DNA of 64,000 nt from Mytilus edulis (taxonomy: Eukaryota > Mollusca > Bivalvia > Mytilida > Mytilidae): assembly GCF_963676685.1 (NCBI RefSeq), contig NC_092347.1, forward strand, positions 90,956,592 through 91,020,591, given 5' to 3'. A model generated the notes under the pieces. The model worked only from the letters and a program-made list of their open reading frames with translations. It did no database searches and had not been told where the DNA came from. Made by a program: the position numbers and the translations under genes. Every line of letters starts with the position of its first letter. The stretch's first letter is position 1. Positions 1-13,111 of this stretch are shown here, piece by piece.

Positions 1-579
1 GTACTGTTCTGATTTGGATATAATCAATTAATCTTCATATCGACAAGACAAACACACTTGAAAGCTGCTCAAACATAAAAAATGTACAACCCAAAATATT
101 TGCATGTATGCACAATAATTGATCTGTGTTCTTCTTTATAAATAGCAAAATATAATCAACTTTAACTTATCGCCAAAAAATAGCAGGATATGGTTCGCAG
201 GGAACGAACGAAAGCGAATGCAAGTAGAATTAGGGAGGTAAATAATGATCATTAAAACTGATATTGGTGTTTTACTACTGTGTACTTATACAATCATAAT
301 CTTATCAACAACAACAAAAACAGCCATTGTTATTCCTAATTAGGCTATTTAAACTAAACTTTGTCATACTCTGTTACTGAGATAAATCGTACAGGTTATA
401 AACATGTAGCAGTTAATTGTCCATGTCAATTGAAGTCAGCCTAGGAGAGATAACAAGATTGTTTAGAGAGGTGCCTATATCATTTCATCAAGTCAATTTG
501 CTGACATACTCTTTGTAGGCCAATTGCTGGTTTGTCTGCGATCAAAGCATTGTGAATATGATACTGTAAAGAATATGAC

Positions 580-695
580 AGATATTATCCATTCGTTTGT
601 TGTGTTTGAGCTTTTGATTGAGACTTTTCGTTTTGAAATTTCCCCGTAGTACAATATTTTTTGTGATTTTAGTTTTACTTCATACGTTTGGTGCC
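580..695 (+). repeat. R5 interspersed repeat fragment
   Basis: The stretch matches the right-hand part of the R5 repeat seen better at 10.7 kb and 40.1 kb: a GTGTTTGAGCTTTTGATT block, then a GACTTTTCGTTTTGAA block, then a GTATTTTTGTG-like end. Non-coding. Flanking sequence from 1 to 580 and from 695 to 1025 shows no recognisable gene or repeat. Confidence 0.55.
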
Positions 696-1024
696 TAGAT
701 ACTTCTAGATAGTAAATATATATATTCATATTTTCGACACTTTTAATTCGTTAATAGCATACTATATAATTATTCTCTTAACATGGAAGGATTCAACCAC
801 CACGTTAAAATGGGTTAATTGGTAAAACAGACATCATGTCATAGAAGAAAACAGATGTAACTTTGATAATATTAGGGTATGAGTTTTCATTGTGGCGAAA
901 GATTTAAGAACCGGTGTTAAGGTAGCTGTTGTGTCTGAAAGTTCGACGATAGAATTTTCTTAATTTTTCTGTGAAATAATATCTGGGTCAATTAATTTAC
1001 AAACTTCAATATGTAAAAGCTTGG

Positions 1025-1450
1025 ACTCCAAAGATACTAGAGGGAGAGTCAAACACATAGATAGAATATAAACTGACAACGCCATGGCTAAAAATAAAAA
1101 GACAAACAGACAAATAATAGTACAGAGGAGACAACATAGAAAACTAAAGACTAAGAAACACGAACTCAACCAAAAACTTGAGGTGATCTCAGGTGCTCCG
1201 GTAAGTGTGAGCAGATTCTGCTCTACATGTGGCACCTATCATGTTGTTTATCTTAAATCTGGTAAATAGCCTAATTCGGTAGGTCACATTCGTTAAAATG
1301 GAAAGGGTATTGTAGTTACGACATAAGGAACATATCCGGTATCATCTGTGGAACGGTTATTCCATAACGGTCAACCAACTCGTGATGGCGTCCGTAAAAT
1401 TAACGAAGGGATGATTTCAACTTCACCATTTTGAACTATCGGTTTAATAA
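1025..1450 (-). pseudogene. RT-A retroelement 3' end (reverse transcriptase C-terminus plus 3' non-coding module)
   Basis: Read on the minus strand, 1445-1320 encodes the end of a reverse transcriptase-like ORF (LKSSLR, stop, FYGRHHELVDRYGITVPQM). It is followed by a non-coding block whose homologues lie after the RT fragment at 56.9 kb and alone at 23.8 and 61.8 kb; all contain a CCACATGTGG-like core and an AGGTGCTC-like block. One in-frame stop interrupts the coding part, so this is a dead, heavily 5'-truncated copy. The plus-strand 61-codon ORF inside it is a chance frame across the 3' module. The RT class is uncertain; the thumb-like region resembles Penelope-type enzymes. Confidence 0.7.
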
Positions 1451-3185
1451 TTTCCTTGTAAGTAGCAATCCTCTATCAAGGTAACTTGTTTTACCTTTCA
1501 AATAATAAGCAAACCACAATTATCTTTTATGGAGAAAACACTTGAATTGGCCTAAGTTAATTAGGAGATTTGCTTTTCATCAATACTTCTTCTATTGATA
1601 TAATATAAAGATAAGGGGTCTCGGGCCTCGTTTTCTTGACAAATGAAATCTAAAACAAAACACACAATATTGGATCCAGCTGAACTTGTTTTGTTGTTAC
1701 AAATCTTCTTGGAAAATAGTTATTTTCGAAAATATAGCATATCAGGTAGAAGCAGAAGATGTGTTGCAACAGGAAATTTAAGTAAAACGGTAACATACAA
1801 TGGGTTGCATTATTATTGAGTTCAGTTGCAGTGGAAGAATTCATATTTTCCGGCCGAACCGTCACTTATGGTACGCCAGTAGTAAGTGTTCAGATGTTGA
1901 TTCACAATTTTGTACATAGTAACGTGGGACTATGGTAGTTACCCCACTTCTATATCTGCAGCTTCCCATCGTGTTCTTATCAACTTAAAGGTCAGCTTTT
2001 ACTCGAACTGCTCATGCGTCCTCCTCTTCCATTTTAGATATGATCTAAAATTGTCTTTGTGCAGCCTGTTCTTCCAATTCGTCTTTAGTTTAAAAAAAAA
2101 AGGCTTGATTTTCGGTGATCTCAATTTTTTTCCCAAGAAGTATTTGCTTTAACTTGACATGTTGGAGATTTGGAGATTCCAACTTCTGAGGTTATTTATT
2201 TCTTTTAGAGTTTTGATTTAGTTGACCTAGCTTTGTTAGAAAACTTTATTTTGTTTGATCATAAGTTGTTTAAGTAAACATCACTTAAAAATAAATATAT
2301 AAAAATATAAATACACGCAAAAAAGCACATTTGATTTTACACGTTCAAACAATTAGTTTTGGTGATATAATAACTTATTAATGCCTCAAACTTGATATTA
2401 CAACATTTCTAACAGCTATGCTTCAATGATCAATTGTAGATTCAACCTACAACACACGGATAAAATATTTCTTCCTGCAATCAGCCAACTATTGTTAAAA
2501 TAATGTATATAAAATTCAATTTTTGCTTAATTTTTGCTTAATTTTTGCTTTATTTGTGCAAATAAAGTCTTTTGTTATCCAGGCTTCCAGGTTGAGCAAC
2601 CGGTAATGTGGATATTTCATTCTGTGTCATAGTTCATTTTTGGGTAATATTTGCTGTCCGTGTTTAAGCTATGTCAATTTCTTTGAAAAATTAGACAATA
2701 ATTTGGACTTAACAACTCAACTTTTAAGTAACGGGTGTTAAGGTGGTACCCAACACTTTACTAAAATTAATTTGGCTCGTTTGATTTTCATAAAATTTTG
2801 ACAAATTATTTAACATGACTATTTTACAAAAATATAAAAAAAAATTAAACCAAGCATTTTATCAGAAAAAATACACTGGTTATATAGCAGTTTGCCAAAC
2901 ACTAATTTTGATCATTGTGAAGCTTTATATAACCTTCACAAGGCAACGTAATTAAAACGTTTAGCTGATATTACAGAGTTATCTCCCTGTAGTGTAAGGT
3001 ACCCCCTTAATTGCAAGATTAAAACAATATATTACGTTCATTGTTGGAAAAATCAAACGTATGTGTACTCTCTATGAAAAAGGAGAAAAGCTAGGAGAGC
3101 CAAGCTATTCATCCAGATGCTAAAGCTCGTAAGATAAATTTATATTTTCCGACGATGTGCATATATTGATTACTGTATAAAATAA
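1451..3185. other. No gene recognised
   Basis: AT-rich sequence with stops in all frames. The only structure seen is a short tandem of a TTTTGCTTAATT unit (three copies near 2520-2560). No domain, RNA gene or known repeat was recognised. Confidence 0.5.
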
Positions 3186-3385
3186 AATCACAAAAATACT
3201 GAACTGCGAGGAAAATTCAAAACGGAATGTCCGTAATCAAAAGGCAAAATCAAAAGCTAAAACACATCAACAGAATGGATAACAGCTGTCATATTCCTGA
3301 CTTAGTACAGACATTTTCATAGTAGAAAATTGTAGATTTAACCTGGTTTTATATCGCTAAACCTCTCACATGTATATATATTTAA
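3186..3385 (-). repeat. R5 interspersed repeat
   Basis: Inverse of the copies at 10.7 and 40.1 kb: AAAATACTGAACTGCGAGG, then the AAAATCAAAAGCTAAAACAC block, then the shared module (CCTGACTTAGTACAG near 3297), then AACCTGGTTTTATA. Non-coding. Confidence 0.7.
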
Positions 3386-4634
3386 CTTGTGTAAACTTGA
3401 GGAATGACTGAATATAGATGTGAACCTTATGAATATGCATTCATTTCCAACTATTCAAGAATAAAATAGACATAATATGTCGCACGTTAACTATCGTTTA
3501 CGAATCCAATACTTCTCAAAAACTCTCTAAAACAGACATGTCATCCTCTGAACCAGTTATTATGATTTTTAGCCGATCTGTCCTTATTCAGCGGATTAGC
3601 GACTAATGTCAATTTATAAAAACAAATTGGTTTGATAATGGATCTAACACTTGAGACCAACACCCTACAACAAGACCCTTTGGATGATGTTATCATCACG
3701 TACATTGATGATCTATAGCTTACGGCTACAAGTTTAACGTCATTATTTATGTACAAGGTGGCATAACTCAATTTAATATATAATATTATGTTTTTACGGT
3801 TATTGCAAAATAATTTTTGGAAACAAACTGTATTTAAACTTATCTTATATTATCTGAACCTAATGAAAAAGCAATTTAATATATTTTTTTTACTAAATGA
3901 TGTCAAAAGGTTTGTCCCTACAAAACTGTTATACAGATTTGCTGTTTTGTGTTAACTTAAAACATGATAATCAAATTTTAACCTATAGCTTAAAAAATGT
4001 GTATGGAAAACAGACAATTTCATAACATGTTTTTTATGAATTCGAACAGACAAAATTCTACAGATCGCTACACATATTACTGTAGACTGAGCAACACAGA
4101 TTCCATAAAACAACAGTGGTCTTAGTAGATATCTATCCATTAGTTGTACACATCTTGGTGGTAATAGCAAGTAATAATTCGGCAATAAGTCGAATGTTGT
4201 GATGTCACAATCGAGAAATGATTAATGAAAATTAGGATATTTTCAGGCTAAAATTATTCCATTATAGTTAATAAATCTTGATAGCGTTTGTAAAAATTTC
4301 CATTGATTTTATCATTAGTAACCATGTTGATTTCAGTAGCTTGTAAAAAACGTCCATCCTTGAAAGTCATGACTCTGATACATGGTATATCAACTGGAAT
4401 AGTTATATCAAATATGCAAGTGCTGTACTTTGATATAACTTAGACCGTCCGTCCATAGACACTTTTTTTCAAATTCACGTGCTCATTATTCAACGCATTT
4501 GAAATGGAAACACAACATCAGAACTAACGATTTTCAATTTTGTCATTTCGGGATTGCATCTTTATTCATTATTATTTATTCATCATTTATACATAGGTAT
4601 TGCTATGTGTTTCCTAATTCAACATTGACTAGAG

Positions 4635-4965
4635 GTATAGGGGGAGGGGGGAGATATCACAAAACATGTTAAATCCCGGCGCATTTTTTGCGCCTGTACC
4701 AAGTCCTGAGCCTCTGGCCTTTGTTAGTCTTGTATGTGTTTTAATTTTAGTTGATTTATATGTTTTGGAGTTTAGTGTGAAGTCCATTTTCACTAAACGA
4801 GCTAGTAAACAATTGTATTGAGAGGACAGCTGACGACCACCTCCGGGTGCGGGAGTTTCTCGCTGCGCTTAAGACCCATTGATGGCCTTCGGTTGTTGTC
4901 TGCTCTTTGGTCGGACTTTTGTCTCTTTGACTTATTCCTTATTTCCATTTTCAATTTATTCCTTT
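4635..4965 (+). repeat. R4 interspersed repeat, near complete
   Basis: Starts in a G-rich GGGGGAGGGGGGAGATATCA block. It has the shared CCTGTACCAAGTCCTGAG module at about 4696, then a GGGTGCGGGAGTTTCTCGCT block at about 4845, then AAGACCCATTGATGGCCTTC, and ends in an AT-rich run. The inverse of the second half recurs at 9655-9770. I recognise this as a common bivalve repeat; the mobilising enzyme is unknown. The 60-codon plus ORF across it has no coding support. Confidence 0.7.
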
Positions 4966-5169
4966 CCATTCTCTATTTTATTTATTTCAAAACTCAATGA
5001 TTATTATTTTTTCGTTTCAAAGCTATAGGACTCAATTTGTTAGAATCGTACTCTTAATCTAGTACCCTTTGATTGATTTCCACTGATTTGTAGTTGTTGA
5101 GATTGATAAAAAGAAAGATTCCTTTCGATTTTATTTACATTATGTATCATAACTTAAGTATACTTTGAT

Positions 5170-5720
5170 TGTCAAACTGGCGAATACAGGCTGGGTTTAA
5201 GTTTTGAAAATTGCCTTTAAAACATTCCACTTTACCTGACATCAATTTCAATTTTCACAACATGGACGTATTGGCATAGCTTTTTATCAAATAGAAACGG
5301 ATATTTAGTAAGAAACACATTTTCCATAAAGTCTGTTCTTATTTTCGTTCCATCAACTCTTCTTAAAGTTTTGCAATCTCATTTACAATTACAGCATTAT
5401 TAAAGTGTAACTCAAAGTTGGAAATGAACAACATTTGTTGGTAAAATCTGAACATGCGACCTTATTGTAAGTGGTTAAAAATAGCCCCAAACCGCAATTT
5501 TGATAGAATGTTTTGTTTTAATTCACTTTTGTTTTAATGTATTAGATAAAAAAAGACTTTCTTAACAGAAATAGAATTGTATTTGAAGTTCTATCTTTCT
5601 TGACAATCATTCATTCATTCACGTGAACATTTCCTTTGATGATATTTTATTTCCAAAAACATGCAATCTTTCTTTTACAACTATGGATATGATGCATCCT
5701 TTAAAGACCAAACATCCTAC
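5170..5720 (+). repeat. Degenerate duplication, copy 1 (partner at 15.18-15.64 kb)
   Basis: Collinear similarity with 15180-15640 through several anchors, including GGACGTATTGGCA against GGACGTATTGACA, TCAACTCTTCTTAAA in both, TTATTGTAAGTG in both and GATGCATCCTTTAAAGAC in both. No coding signal. It could be an old repeat family or a segmental duplication. Confidence 0.65.
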
Positions 5721-6890
5721 TAAAAAGTATTCAGTTTTACCAGTAATGTTTCATTAAAATTTTGTGTAAAGATATTTCATGATTTGGGGAACAAAATATG
5801 ATGAAAAGAATTGGGGGTCACCGACTTAGTTTTGTCACTATATCAACCTCAGTTTCGTGTTTTCCCAAATATTAACATGATATTTGATTGTTACTTGTAG
5901 ATTAACTCTAAAAAAAATCTCGTTATATCAAACCTACAAGCATGCTTCTTGTTTCATGTTTAACAGTATATTTGTGTCTATCAATAAAATTGAAGAATTT
6001 CAAACTTTTATTGTTTTCATCTTTAAAAATATGATTTTTTTCATTCCCGCCAAAAATAAAACGTAAAAATGAAAAACCTTTCCTGTATTAAAAAACATTT
6101 ACCAGTGATTTCTTCATAAAAATTTCAAGAAGGAAAGTGCCACGTGTATTCTTCAAAATAAAGAAAAAAAGTTGTGAGTAAATTTCGTTTTTTTTCTCGT
6201 TCGTTTTGAAGAAAAAGAGTTGTCGTCTTTCTTCAGAACATTGAATCTGACGTCATAGTACAAACTTTCCTTGCTGGCGCACTATTTGAAAAAAATCGCA
6301 AATTGGACGTTTGAAACCAACATTTAAACCAAAAATAACAACTGTCTTCGCCTACTTTACAAGAGATAAAATGTATGTATCAGTATCAGATCTCATGATG
6401 TTGTTGCCGCACAGTATTAACCTACAGAAACACCATTCGTCGGAATGAAACATTATTCGGAATAACCTTTTACGCTGCTTTTGTTTGTAAAGTTGGTTTT
6501 CGTTCTCGGCCCCTCATTAGCAAAATTCTTTAAAATAAAAAGAGAAATGAAAGATGGCACTACCTTACTTACAGACTATTGGACTATATTAGACTAGATG
6601 TGTGGGTTTTTTTTTGTCGCGTCAATTTCAGAAGTTTGCCCTTACGCACTCATTCGCTACTGTTGACAGAACATAAGATTGGACGGGCTTCTTTATACCA
6701 TTTTCCCGATTAAGACAAACGTATACAAACTAATCCATTTAGTTTGTGAATTCAGTATTTCTGAATATTTAAGGTATAAGGAAATTAAAATCTTAAGTAT
6801 AATATTTGAATTAAAGTTTTTGATTCTAAAACGTTATACATCCATTTAACATATCATAAAATACGATTCCTGTTATTACTGCCTCACGTG
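5721..6890. other. No gene recognised
   Basis: AT-rich, no ORF above background and no repeat family recognised. A CACGTG-type E-box sits near 6140, but there is no promoter context to support a function. Confidence 0.5.
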
Positions 6891-6892
6891 TT

Positions 6893-7110
6893 TTGAATAA
6901 ATAAAGGCAACAGTAGTATACCGATGTTCAAACTCATGAATCCATGGACAAAAAACAAAATCGGGGTAACAAACCAAAACTGAGGGAAACGCACCAAATA
7001 TAAGAGGAGAACAACGACACAACACTACAATGTAACATACACAGAAACGGACCAAGCAACAGACAAAACCCCACGAGAATAACAAAAATACAAACAAACA
7101 AACAAACAAC
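6893..7110 (-). repeat. R2 repeat, 3'-terminal fragment
   Basis: On the plus strand it begins AATAAAGGCAACAGTAGTAT, the reverse complement of the R2 3' terminus, then runs through the AAATCGGGGTAACAAACC and AGGAGAACAACGACACAAC blocks. Homology ends in an (AAAC)n run near 7090-7110. The minus-strand 85-codon ORF here is a frame through repeat sequence, not a gene. Confidence 0.75.
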
Positions 7111-7579
7111 GAGACAGTCAATATAAAATACAAAAAGTTTTGAATTCGAAAATTAATTTAGAATCTAAGAAATAATTATTTGTTGAAAACTACAAAATAA
7201 GTTTTTCTCAGAACAGGATAAAATATTATGAATCTAAATTGCTCATTTTGGAAATTAAAACAAAGACAAGGTTGTTGCCGGCATTGAAAATCGAAATTTG
7301 TTTTCAATCTTTCTGGTCATTGTAGCTTTATGAAAGTGAGAACTTTAATGTTGGATATTATTCTTGGAGCAATTGTTTTGTCATATTAAGTTAAATAAAG
7401 AACAATTTAGTTTTAAACACCGATTTTTTCTTTTTAATTCACTTTCACTGAATATTAATTATATTAATATGTTTTGCCTTACAGCTAATTTCCTAATGCG
7501 TGTAGAGTAAAACTTAGGTTGGTTTGCTTGCTTTGTTTGTACAAATGTATATTCAAGCTTTGTGATAAAGATTGACATC

Positions 7580-7599
7580 TATATATATATATATATATA
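7580..7599. repeat. (AT)n microsatellite
   Basis: Ten AT dinucleotides in a row, in AT-rich flank without other features. Confidence 0.9.
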
Positions 7600-8189
7600 G
7601 GTGTGTAAACCTGTATATATGATATCTAAATTCAATTGGACGTTTTCCCAATATACTTATACAAAATACACAAACAAAGCCAACAAGCTAACCAATGTGT
7701 TGCTACATGCATTAAGAAGTTAGATGTAAGCTTCAGTGAGATAAGGCGAAATATGTATCTTTTCTCCTTAATACAATTTGAAATCAAACAAATGACAAAC
7801 AACAATGAACCTTTGTCATAATTTTATTTTTACTATAAGATTTTGTCAAATAAGCAGTATAGATAAAATTTAAACTCATTGCAAGATCGAACATTATTTT
7901 ACGAGAATCATCGATAAATAAGTTACATGCATACATTGCCAGTATGTCAAAACTTCTAACAATTATTGTTTATCGGTATAACCTTCTGAATACTGAATTT
8001 AAAAAATCAAATTCAAATTACAAGCGTAAATTTGCAAAAAAAGAAAATCGATCTCCTATTTGCGCCTATTTGTTTCTATCAATAGTGTCTATTATATTTT
8101 TTGATATCAAAATGAAGTATTTTTTGTACAAAAAAAACAAACTTGTACTGTAGTCGAACTTTACAATGTCAGAAGTTTCACAATTAGTC

Positions 8190-8945
8190 TTAAGATGATT
8201 GTTGCCATCATGGTTGATCGTCATACGCCTAAGAATAAGTACTTGGTGCAGCTCACTCCAAATTGATAACCATATCTTAACGTCTTCTGATTTCATTTGT
8301 TGGTGTGGTAACGGCAACCATTCCTGCATGGTGAAGGGCATTGTTTATTTCTTGATGTGTTTGAACTGGGGGTGTGCTTTCGCGCACTTCACGCCCAATA
8401 GTGTCCCATATATGCTGGATATGGTTCCAAACCGGGCTACGATCGGGCCAATGGAGATAAACCGAATTACATTGGAACAATTGATCTTCCTCCACGAGGC
8501 TAATTTCAAACTTTGGCGAGCCCTGAACTACATTTGATACGGGCCATTTTATGTCTGTTCGTAAGCAAAGGTCCCCGAAATGATCTTATCGCACGATAAC
8601 CAGTAGCGATAAGTCGATCTTGTGCAATTCTTGTTTAAAGTCTCCTGTATGGTAACCACTCTCTTTTTAGGATTTTATTGTTTGCAATGGGTTTCCTTCT
8701 GATCAACTTTCATTATGCTTGTTTTTCCCTAGCAGATGGTAAAGGGGGTCTTTTTGATCTAGAAAGGTCTGTAACATCGGTTGTTGCCTGATTTTTATTC
8801 TCAAAACGATTTATAGTGGGATGGTGATGACCAACAATACGTGCAATTGTCACAGCGACATAGCTACTTCTCTCATGCTGATAATCTGCAATCTTGCTGC
8901 AGTTAAGAGTTGTGGAGGACCCATTACAAGGTGTCAATCACATAA
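8190..8945 (-). pseudogene. Tc1/mariner-type transposase relic, internally deleted
   Basis: On the minus strand, in 5'-3' order: an N-terminal helix-turn-helix-like segment (8937-8713: SSYVAVTIARIVGHHHPTI, then a SRSKRPPLPS linker typical of the Tc1 GRPR-like region); a central block in another frame (GYRAIRSFRGPLLTNRHK, near 8620-8550); and a C-terminal block (HWPDRSPVWNHIQHIWD, 8450-8400) matching the family signature HWPARSPDLNPIEHLWD around the third catalytic residue. The stretch between the first catalytic Asp region and the last block is missing, and the frame changes at least twice, so it cannot encode an active DDE enzyme. Terminal inverted repeats were not identified. Plus-strand ORFs here are shadows. 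Confidence 0.8.
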
Positions 8946-9654
8946 CTTCATAAACTTGGTTATCTAAAGTGTTGAAAACTATGAGGATAAAACATCTGTT
9001 TTATTGTTTACGGATACAGTAGGTGCATGTGCAGATAAGAACGTATCGAGTCGATATTTATTGATTAAACTCAGGTGAGGTTTAAGTAATGTTTAACTAG
9101 TTCTATTTCAACAAATTGTATCACAAAAAGACGAAGAGTGCTTTTTAATTTGCATTTCAATTCGGTTTTGCAATACTATTTTCCATGTGTATAGATATGG
9201 ATATAGCAGTGTTCCCTTATGTTTTAAGATAAGTTTGGTCATATTGTTCGATAACTTGGTTTTGACACGAAAAAGAAAAGGATGGACTTCGTTGTTAGCA
9301 AGTACAACAAGAATAGAACAGATGAAATGACAATAAAGAAATATATCATATGTGTGGCATATAAATACTCGGCAAGAACATATAATAATTCATTGTTTTG
9401 CGTTTTAAGGGATCTTATTTGGGGTACTTTAAAATAATTTATAAGATATGTACAACTGGTTAACAAAAGGGGTTTTCATGATAAATAAAAAAAAACTTTC
9501 ACCTATAATTTACTTGTATACAATAGGCTCAAATGAAAGACAAAATCTAAGCATGCAAGTGAAAGAAAAAAAGGTGATATTCAGATCGGCGCAAATGCAA
9601 AATTTATATTTTATCATTTTATTAGAACGAAGGTTACATATAGTGTAAAATTGA

Positions 9655-9770
9655 GAAAGGAAATGGGAAATTTTTCGAAGAGACAACAACCCGACCATAG
9701 AGCAAACAACAGTCGAAGGCCACCAATGGGTCTTCAATGTAGCGAGAAACTCCCGCACCCAGAGGTTTTG
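9655..9770 (-). repeat. R4 repeat, partial
   Basis: Contains GAGACAACAACCCGACCATA, AGTCGAAGGCCACCAATGGG and GAGAAACTCCCGCACCC, the inverse of the right half of the R4 copy at 4.8 kb. Non-coding. Confidence 0.7.
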
Positions 9771-9922
9771 GGTTCATTTGTGTTTAATTTACACTATTTT
9801 AATGTGCACTATACATTAGCGTGACGCCTACCTCCTCTTTTTTTGGAAAACGTATTTTTAAGTGTACGCCATGTTGGACTACGAGAACGAGAAATAGGAC
9901 GTTATAATTTGACGTTGTTTCA

Positions 9923-10112
9923 TAGCTAGAAAAACTGACAATCCTCTTCAATTAAGATTTGAGTTGAGTGAATCCGCGCGGGCGGGGTTCGCACTCACAA
10001 CATAAGTGTTGACTGGCTAGTGATTTTTAGTAGTTGCTTATTAGACCACTAGGCCACCGAGACCCCAGGTAAACAGGTTTATTTAGAATTATACAGGGCT
10101 TATACAATATGC
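9923..10112 (-). mobile_element. tRNA-derived SINE, copy 1
   Basis: Reading on the minus strand, a tRNA-like head carries an A box TGGCCTAGTGG (about 10060-10050) and a decayed B box AGTGCGAACCC (about 9985), followed by a tail domain containing ATTGTCAGTTTTTC. The whole unit aligns with the copy at 15.8 kb, including about 40 bp upstream of the head. It is a SINE and not a tRNA gene: there is no consistent cloverleaf, and the region between the boxes is too long. Confidence 0.75.
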
Positions 10113-10739
10113 AGCCCATATTTCGTTGGAAATTAAGACGAACAATTTACAAATTTATCACAACAATTTTTGTACAAAATTACACGCTCTTGCCGTTGGT
10201 AATTTAACAGATTTTACATTGTATTATCTCCCGTATAACAGTAAACTCATTACAACAGTTTTAAATGTATGCACAATAGGTTTATAGTAAAGTAAAGTAT
10301 AATTAGTATCTCTTGTATGATTCTGCGTTACATTCTCTGTAACTTAAACAAATGAAAACATTAAATAACATACATCAATTTATAATTATCCGGTACCATT
10401 TAATCTTTTTTAAAGTGAAGAACTCAATGTCTTGATTCATAAATATTTTAGAAATTTTAGAAATATATTAACTAAAATGCTTACATTGAAATTGTTGGTG
10501 TAATTAACTTTCTTTTAACTAGGAAAATCAATTTTTTTTTAATAACGTTAAAAATTTCATAACGTTCTCATATTATTTTATCGGAACTTTTGAATGATTT
10601 AAAATATTAATCCTTCAAATACAAAATTTAATGATATTGGTTCAAACGTATTTTTTCTCATTACCATTGTGTGACTGTGAAATCTTCCAGCAACTGATAA
10701 TTTGAAAGAGACTAACACTCAAATAAAATGTACAGGCCA

Positions 10740-11048
10740 CAAAAGAATAACACCACATTGACTGTTGTACCCTTATTTTTGTTATTTTAACATATTATGT
10801 TTGTTTTGTTCACATATCGTTGTAAATATAAATGAGTGTTATGCGACTGTCATACAAGTGAGAGGTTTAAGTAGCTATTAAACTAGATTGAATCCACTAT
10901 TTTCTACATAATAAAATTCCTTTACCAAGTAAGGAATATGACAGTAGTTATCATTTCGTTTGGTGTGTTTGAACTTTTGATTTTGTCATTTGATTAGGGA
11001 CTGTCCGTTTTAAATTTTCTTCGGAGTTTTTTTTTTTGTTAGTCTATT
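10740..11048 (+). repeat. R5 interspersed repeat, long copy
   Basis: Aligns with 40085-40350: a TATCGTTGTAAATATAA block, then GTCATACAAGTGAGAGGTTT, then a decayed shared module (TTTACCAAGTAAGGAATATG near 10920), then GTGTTTGAACTTTTGATTTT, and the AGGGACTGTCCGTTTTAAAT end. Non-coding. Confidence 0.7.
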
Positions 11049-11186
11049 TTTTTTTCAGATATCATATCCATTCTGTAAACATGTATGTCTGCGATACTAC
11101 ATCAAATATTTCACATTTCCATGATTAAACGTCAGTGAACTTGTTGAAAATCATATTTTCTGACAAATATCTTGAAAGAAACCATG

Positions 11187-11308
11187 AGCTGATAGATAGT
11201 GTAGAAAGCCAAAATAAATGTTGATTGACAGAAAGGTAATGTAGACTACCAAAAAAATGTTGATGGACAGATAGATTATGTAGACAGCCAAAATAAATGT
11301 CGATTAAT
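11187..11308. repeat. Minisatellite, about 39-40 bp unit, three copies
   Basis: Units are anchored by GTAGAAAGCC (11201), GTAGACTACC (11241) and GTAGACAGCC (11280), each followed by AAAATAAATGTTGATT-like sequence. Because the period is near a multiple of three, a 70-codon minus-strand frame stays open, but there is no gene context. Confidence 0.8.
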
Positions 11309-11819
11309 TGTTCGTTTATAACTATTTTTGTTGCCATTTCTTAATTTATTATTTGCCTCAAAGTTACCGTGGTAAATTTACAAATATTTACCTTTCTTTC
11401 TGCTTTTTTGATAAACTTTGCATCTAGTTTCGTTTCTTCATTTCATTTTCCTGTAAATTCATAAATCTGTATGTTATCTAAATGACTGTATTGTTTTGTT
11501 TCGTATACATCTTTAAGAATATCGATTCTGTTTGTGGCTTATATTTATTCATGTACGTTCACTCCAATTCCTTATTCAATGTAATAATGTCCGTTTGAGA
11601 TTCAGAATTTCCTTAATATACTAAACTTTGATCCGTTTTTTCCATTTAAGTTTAATAAAATGGGATTGTTCGGGGACATTAAATTTTTGCTAATTTGTCT
11701 CCTTTTTTTAACGATTCTTATATATTCTTTATATCACGAAAGAATGCTTGCCCTGATTTAAACAATCTTTTATTAGTGATTTTTTTCTATAAATCAGACC
11801 TGTAGACATTTATATGTTG

Positions 11820-12900
11820 GCAAAATTACCCATAGGCACATATTATGTTAGCTGCATGGTACGTTTATTATACACAAACTTTCCAACTTATATGCTTTTT
11901 ATTCATTGTTCAAGTTCTTGGTAACTTTTCTGAATACATGCCTTTCACCTATCATTGTATAGTTAGTGACTGCTCCAAAAATCTACATAACTTATTTTTG
12001 CCAGTACTTTGGTGACTGTCCACCTCTTGAACCCCGTAAAATTTGGAGAACAAAGTATTACTGAATTTATCTAGAGATTTGCCAAAACCTACATGTATAT
12101 TTTGAAACCGACCAAGCCTATTTACAAGAGTGCTTAAGTTTTTTTAAACAAAATTTTAGGGATGCTGATGATATAATTGTTATTGTCTTTTCTATAAACC
12201 TTTATTGGTTGGGGTGTACAAATTTGTAGATAAAACGCCTACCTGTATTGTGTTCGTTTTTATTGTTCTAAAGTTTTTATTGATAATTTTTTTTAATTTT
12301 TTTTAATTTTTGTTTTGTTTTTATCACTACTTATCATTTTTAAACGTTATTTGTCACCATGTTTGTAAAACACTTTTTTTATGAAAACCTATTGATTTAT
12401 GGTAACATACTACCTAAAACTACAGATTTACATTATTAGATATGCAAAAGTTCGTCCTTCAAAACTAAAAAGAAGGCAATTATGTTTTTAGTTGTTGCTC
12501 AATCATTGTCTAAAAGCTATTTTTCAGTAATCAATTTCGATTTCCGTCATTTAACCAGTACACTCTCTGGTCGGGTTTTTACTTGCCAATTGTTAAATTT
12601 GTCACGTAATTTTAACCCTAAATAATCATATTTGTAGATTTGCACTTTTCATTTAAAAAAAAAATATCCTGCTTTATGTCAATACCTGCGACCACAAGTA
12701 ACAAGACTGTTTTATAGAGAAATTAAAGTGTCAAATTTTTTAATTTTAATTATTTTGACTCTTCAATAAAAAATTGAATTCACTTAGTGATATCATCTTT
12801 TTAAAAATATAACATGGTAGAGCTAATGAACCAAATATTATATGTAAATAATGTTTTTCATATGTGTTTTACAGTCACTCATTGCGCCCTTTTATATTAA
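11820..12900 (+). repeat. Degenerate duplication, copy 1 (partner at 16.31-17.65 kb)
   Basis: Collinear with 16310-17650. Shared anchors include CACCTATCAT, ATAGTTAGT, AGAGATTTGCCAAAACCTAC against AGAGACTTGCAAAAACCTAC, TTCGTCCTTCAAAACTA in both, and CATTTAACCAGTACACT in both. The partner carries an extra hammerhead-containing segment (16586-16715) that is absent here. No coding content. Confidence 0.7.
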
Positions 12901-13111
12901 AGCTTAAAAGTAGGCACTAGTAGTCTTTAAGGTTTGTTAGTCCAAAATTGATTCTAGTGTCCTACCGTACTTTTTAGCTTTTAGCATTTTATTCAACATC
13001 ATCAAATAAGCCTTACCAATGCTGTTTCATTTCTGATGTCTTTGATAAGAAATAAATCAAATATTTCATAACTTTTGCCGAAGGAGACCAACAAACTAAT
13101 GAAAAAAATTA

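Noticed and set aside
10000..10080. tRNA gene on the minus strand (A and B boxes present)
   Set aside because: The region between the boxes is too long and no cloverleaf forms. The same unit with extra tail recurs at 15.8 kb, so it is a SINE head.
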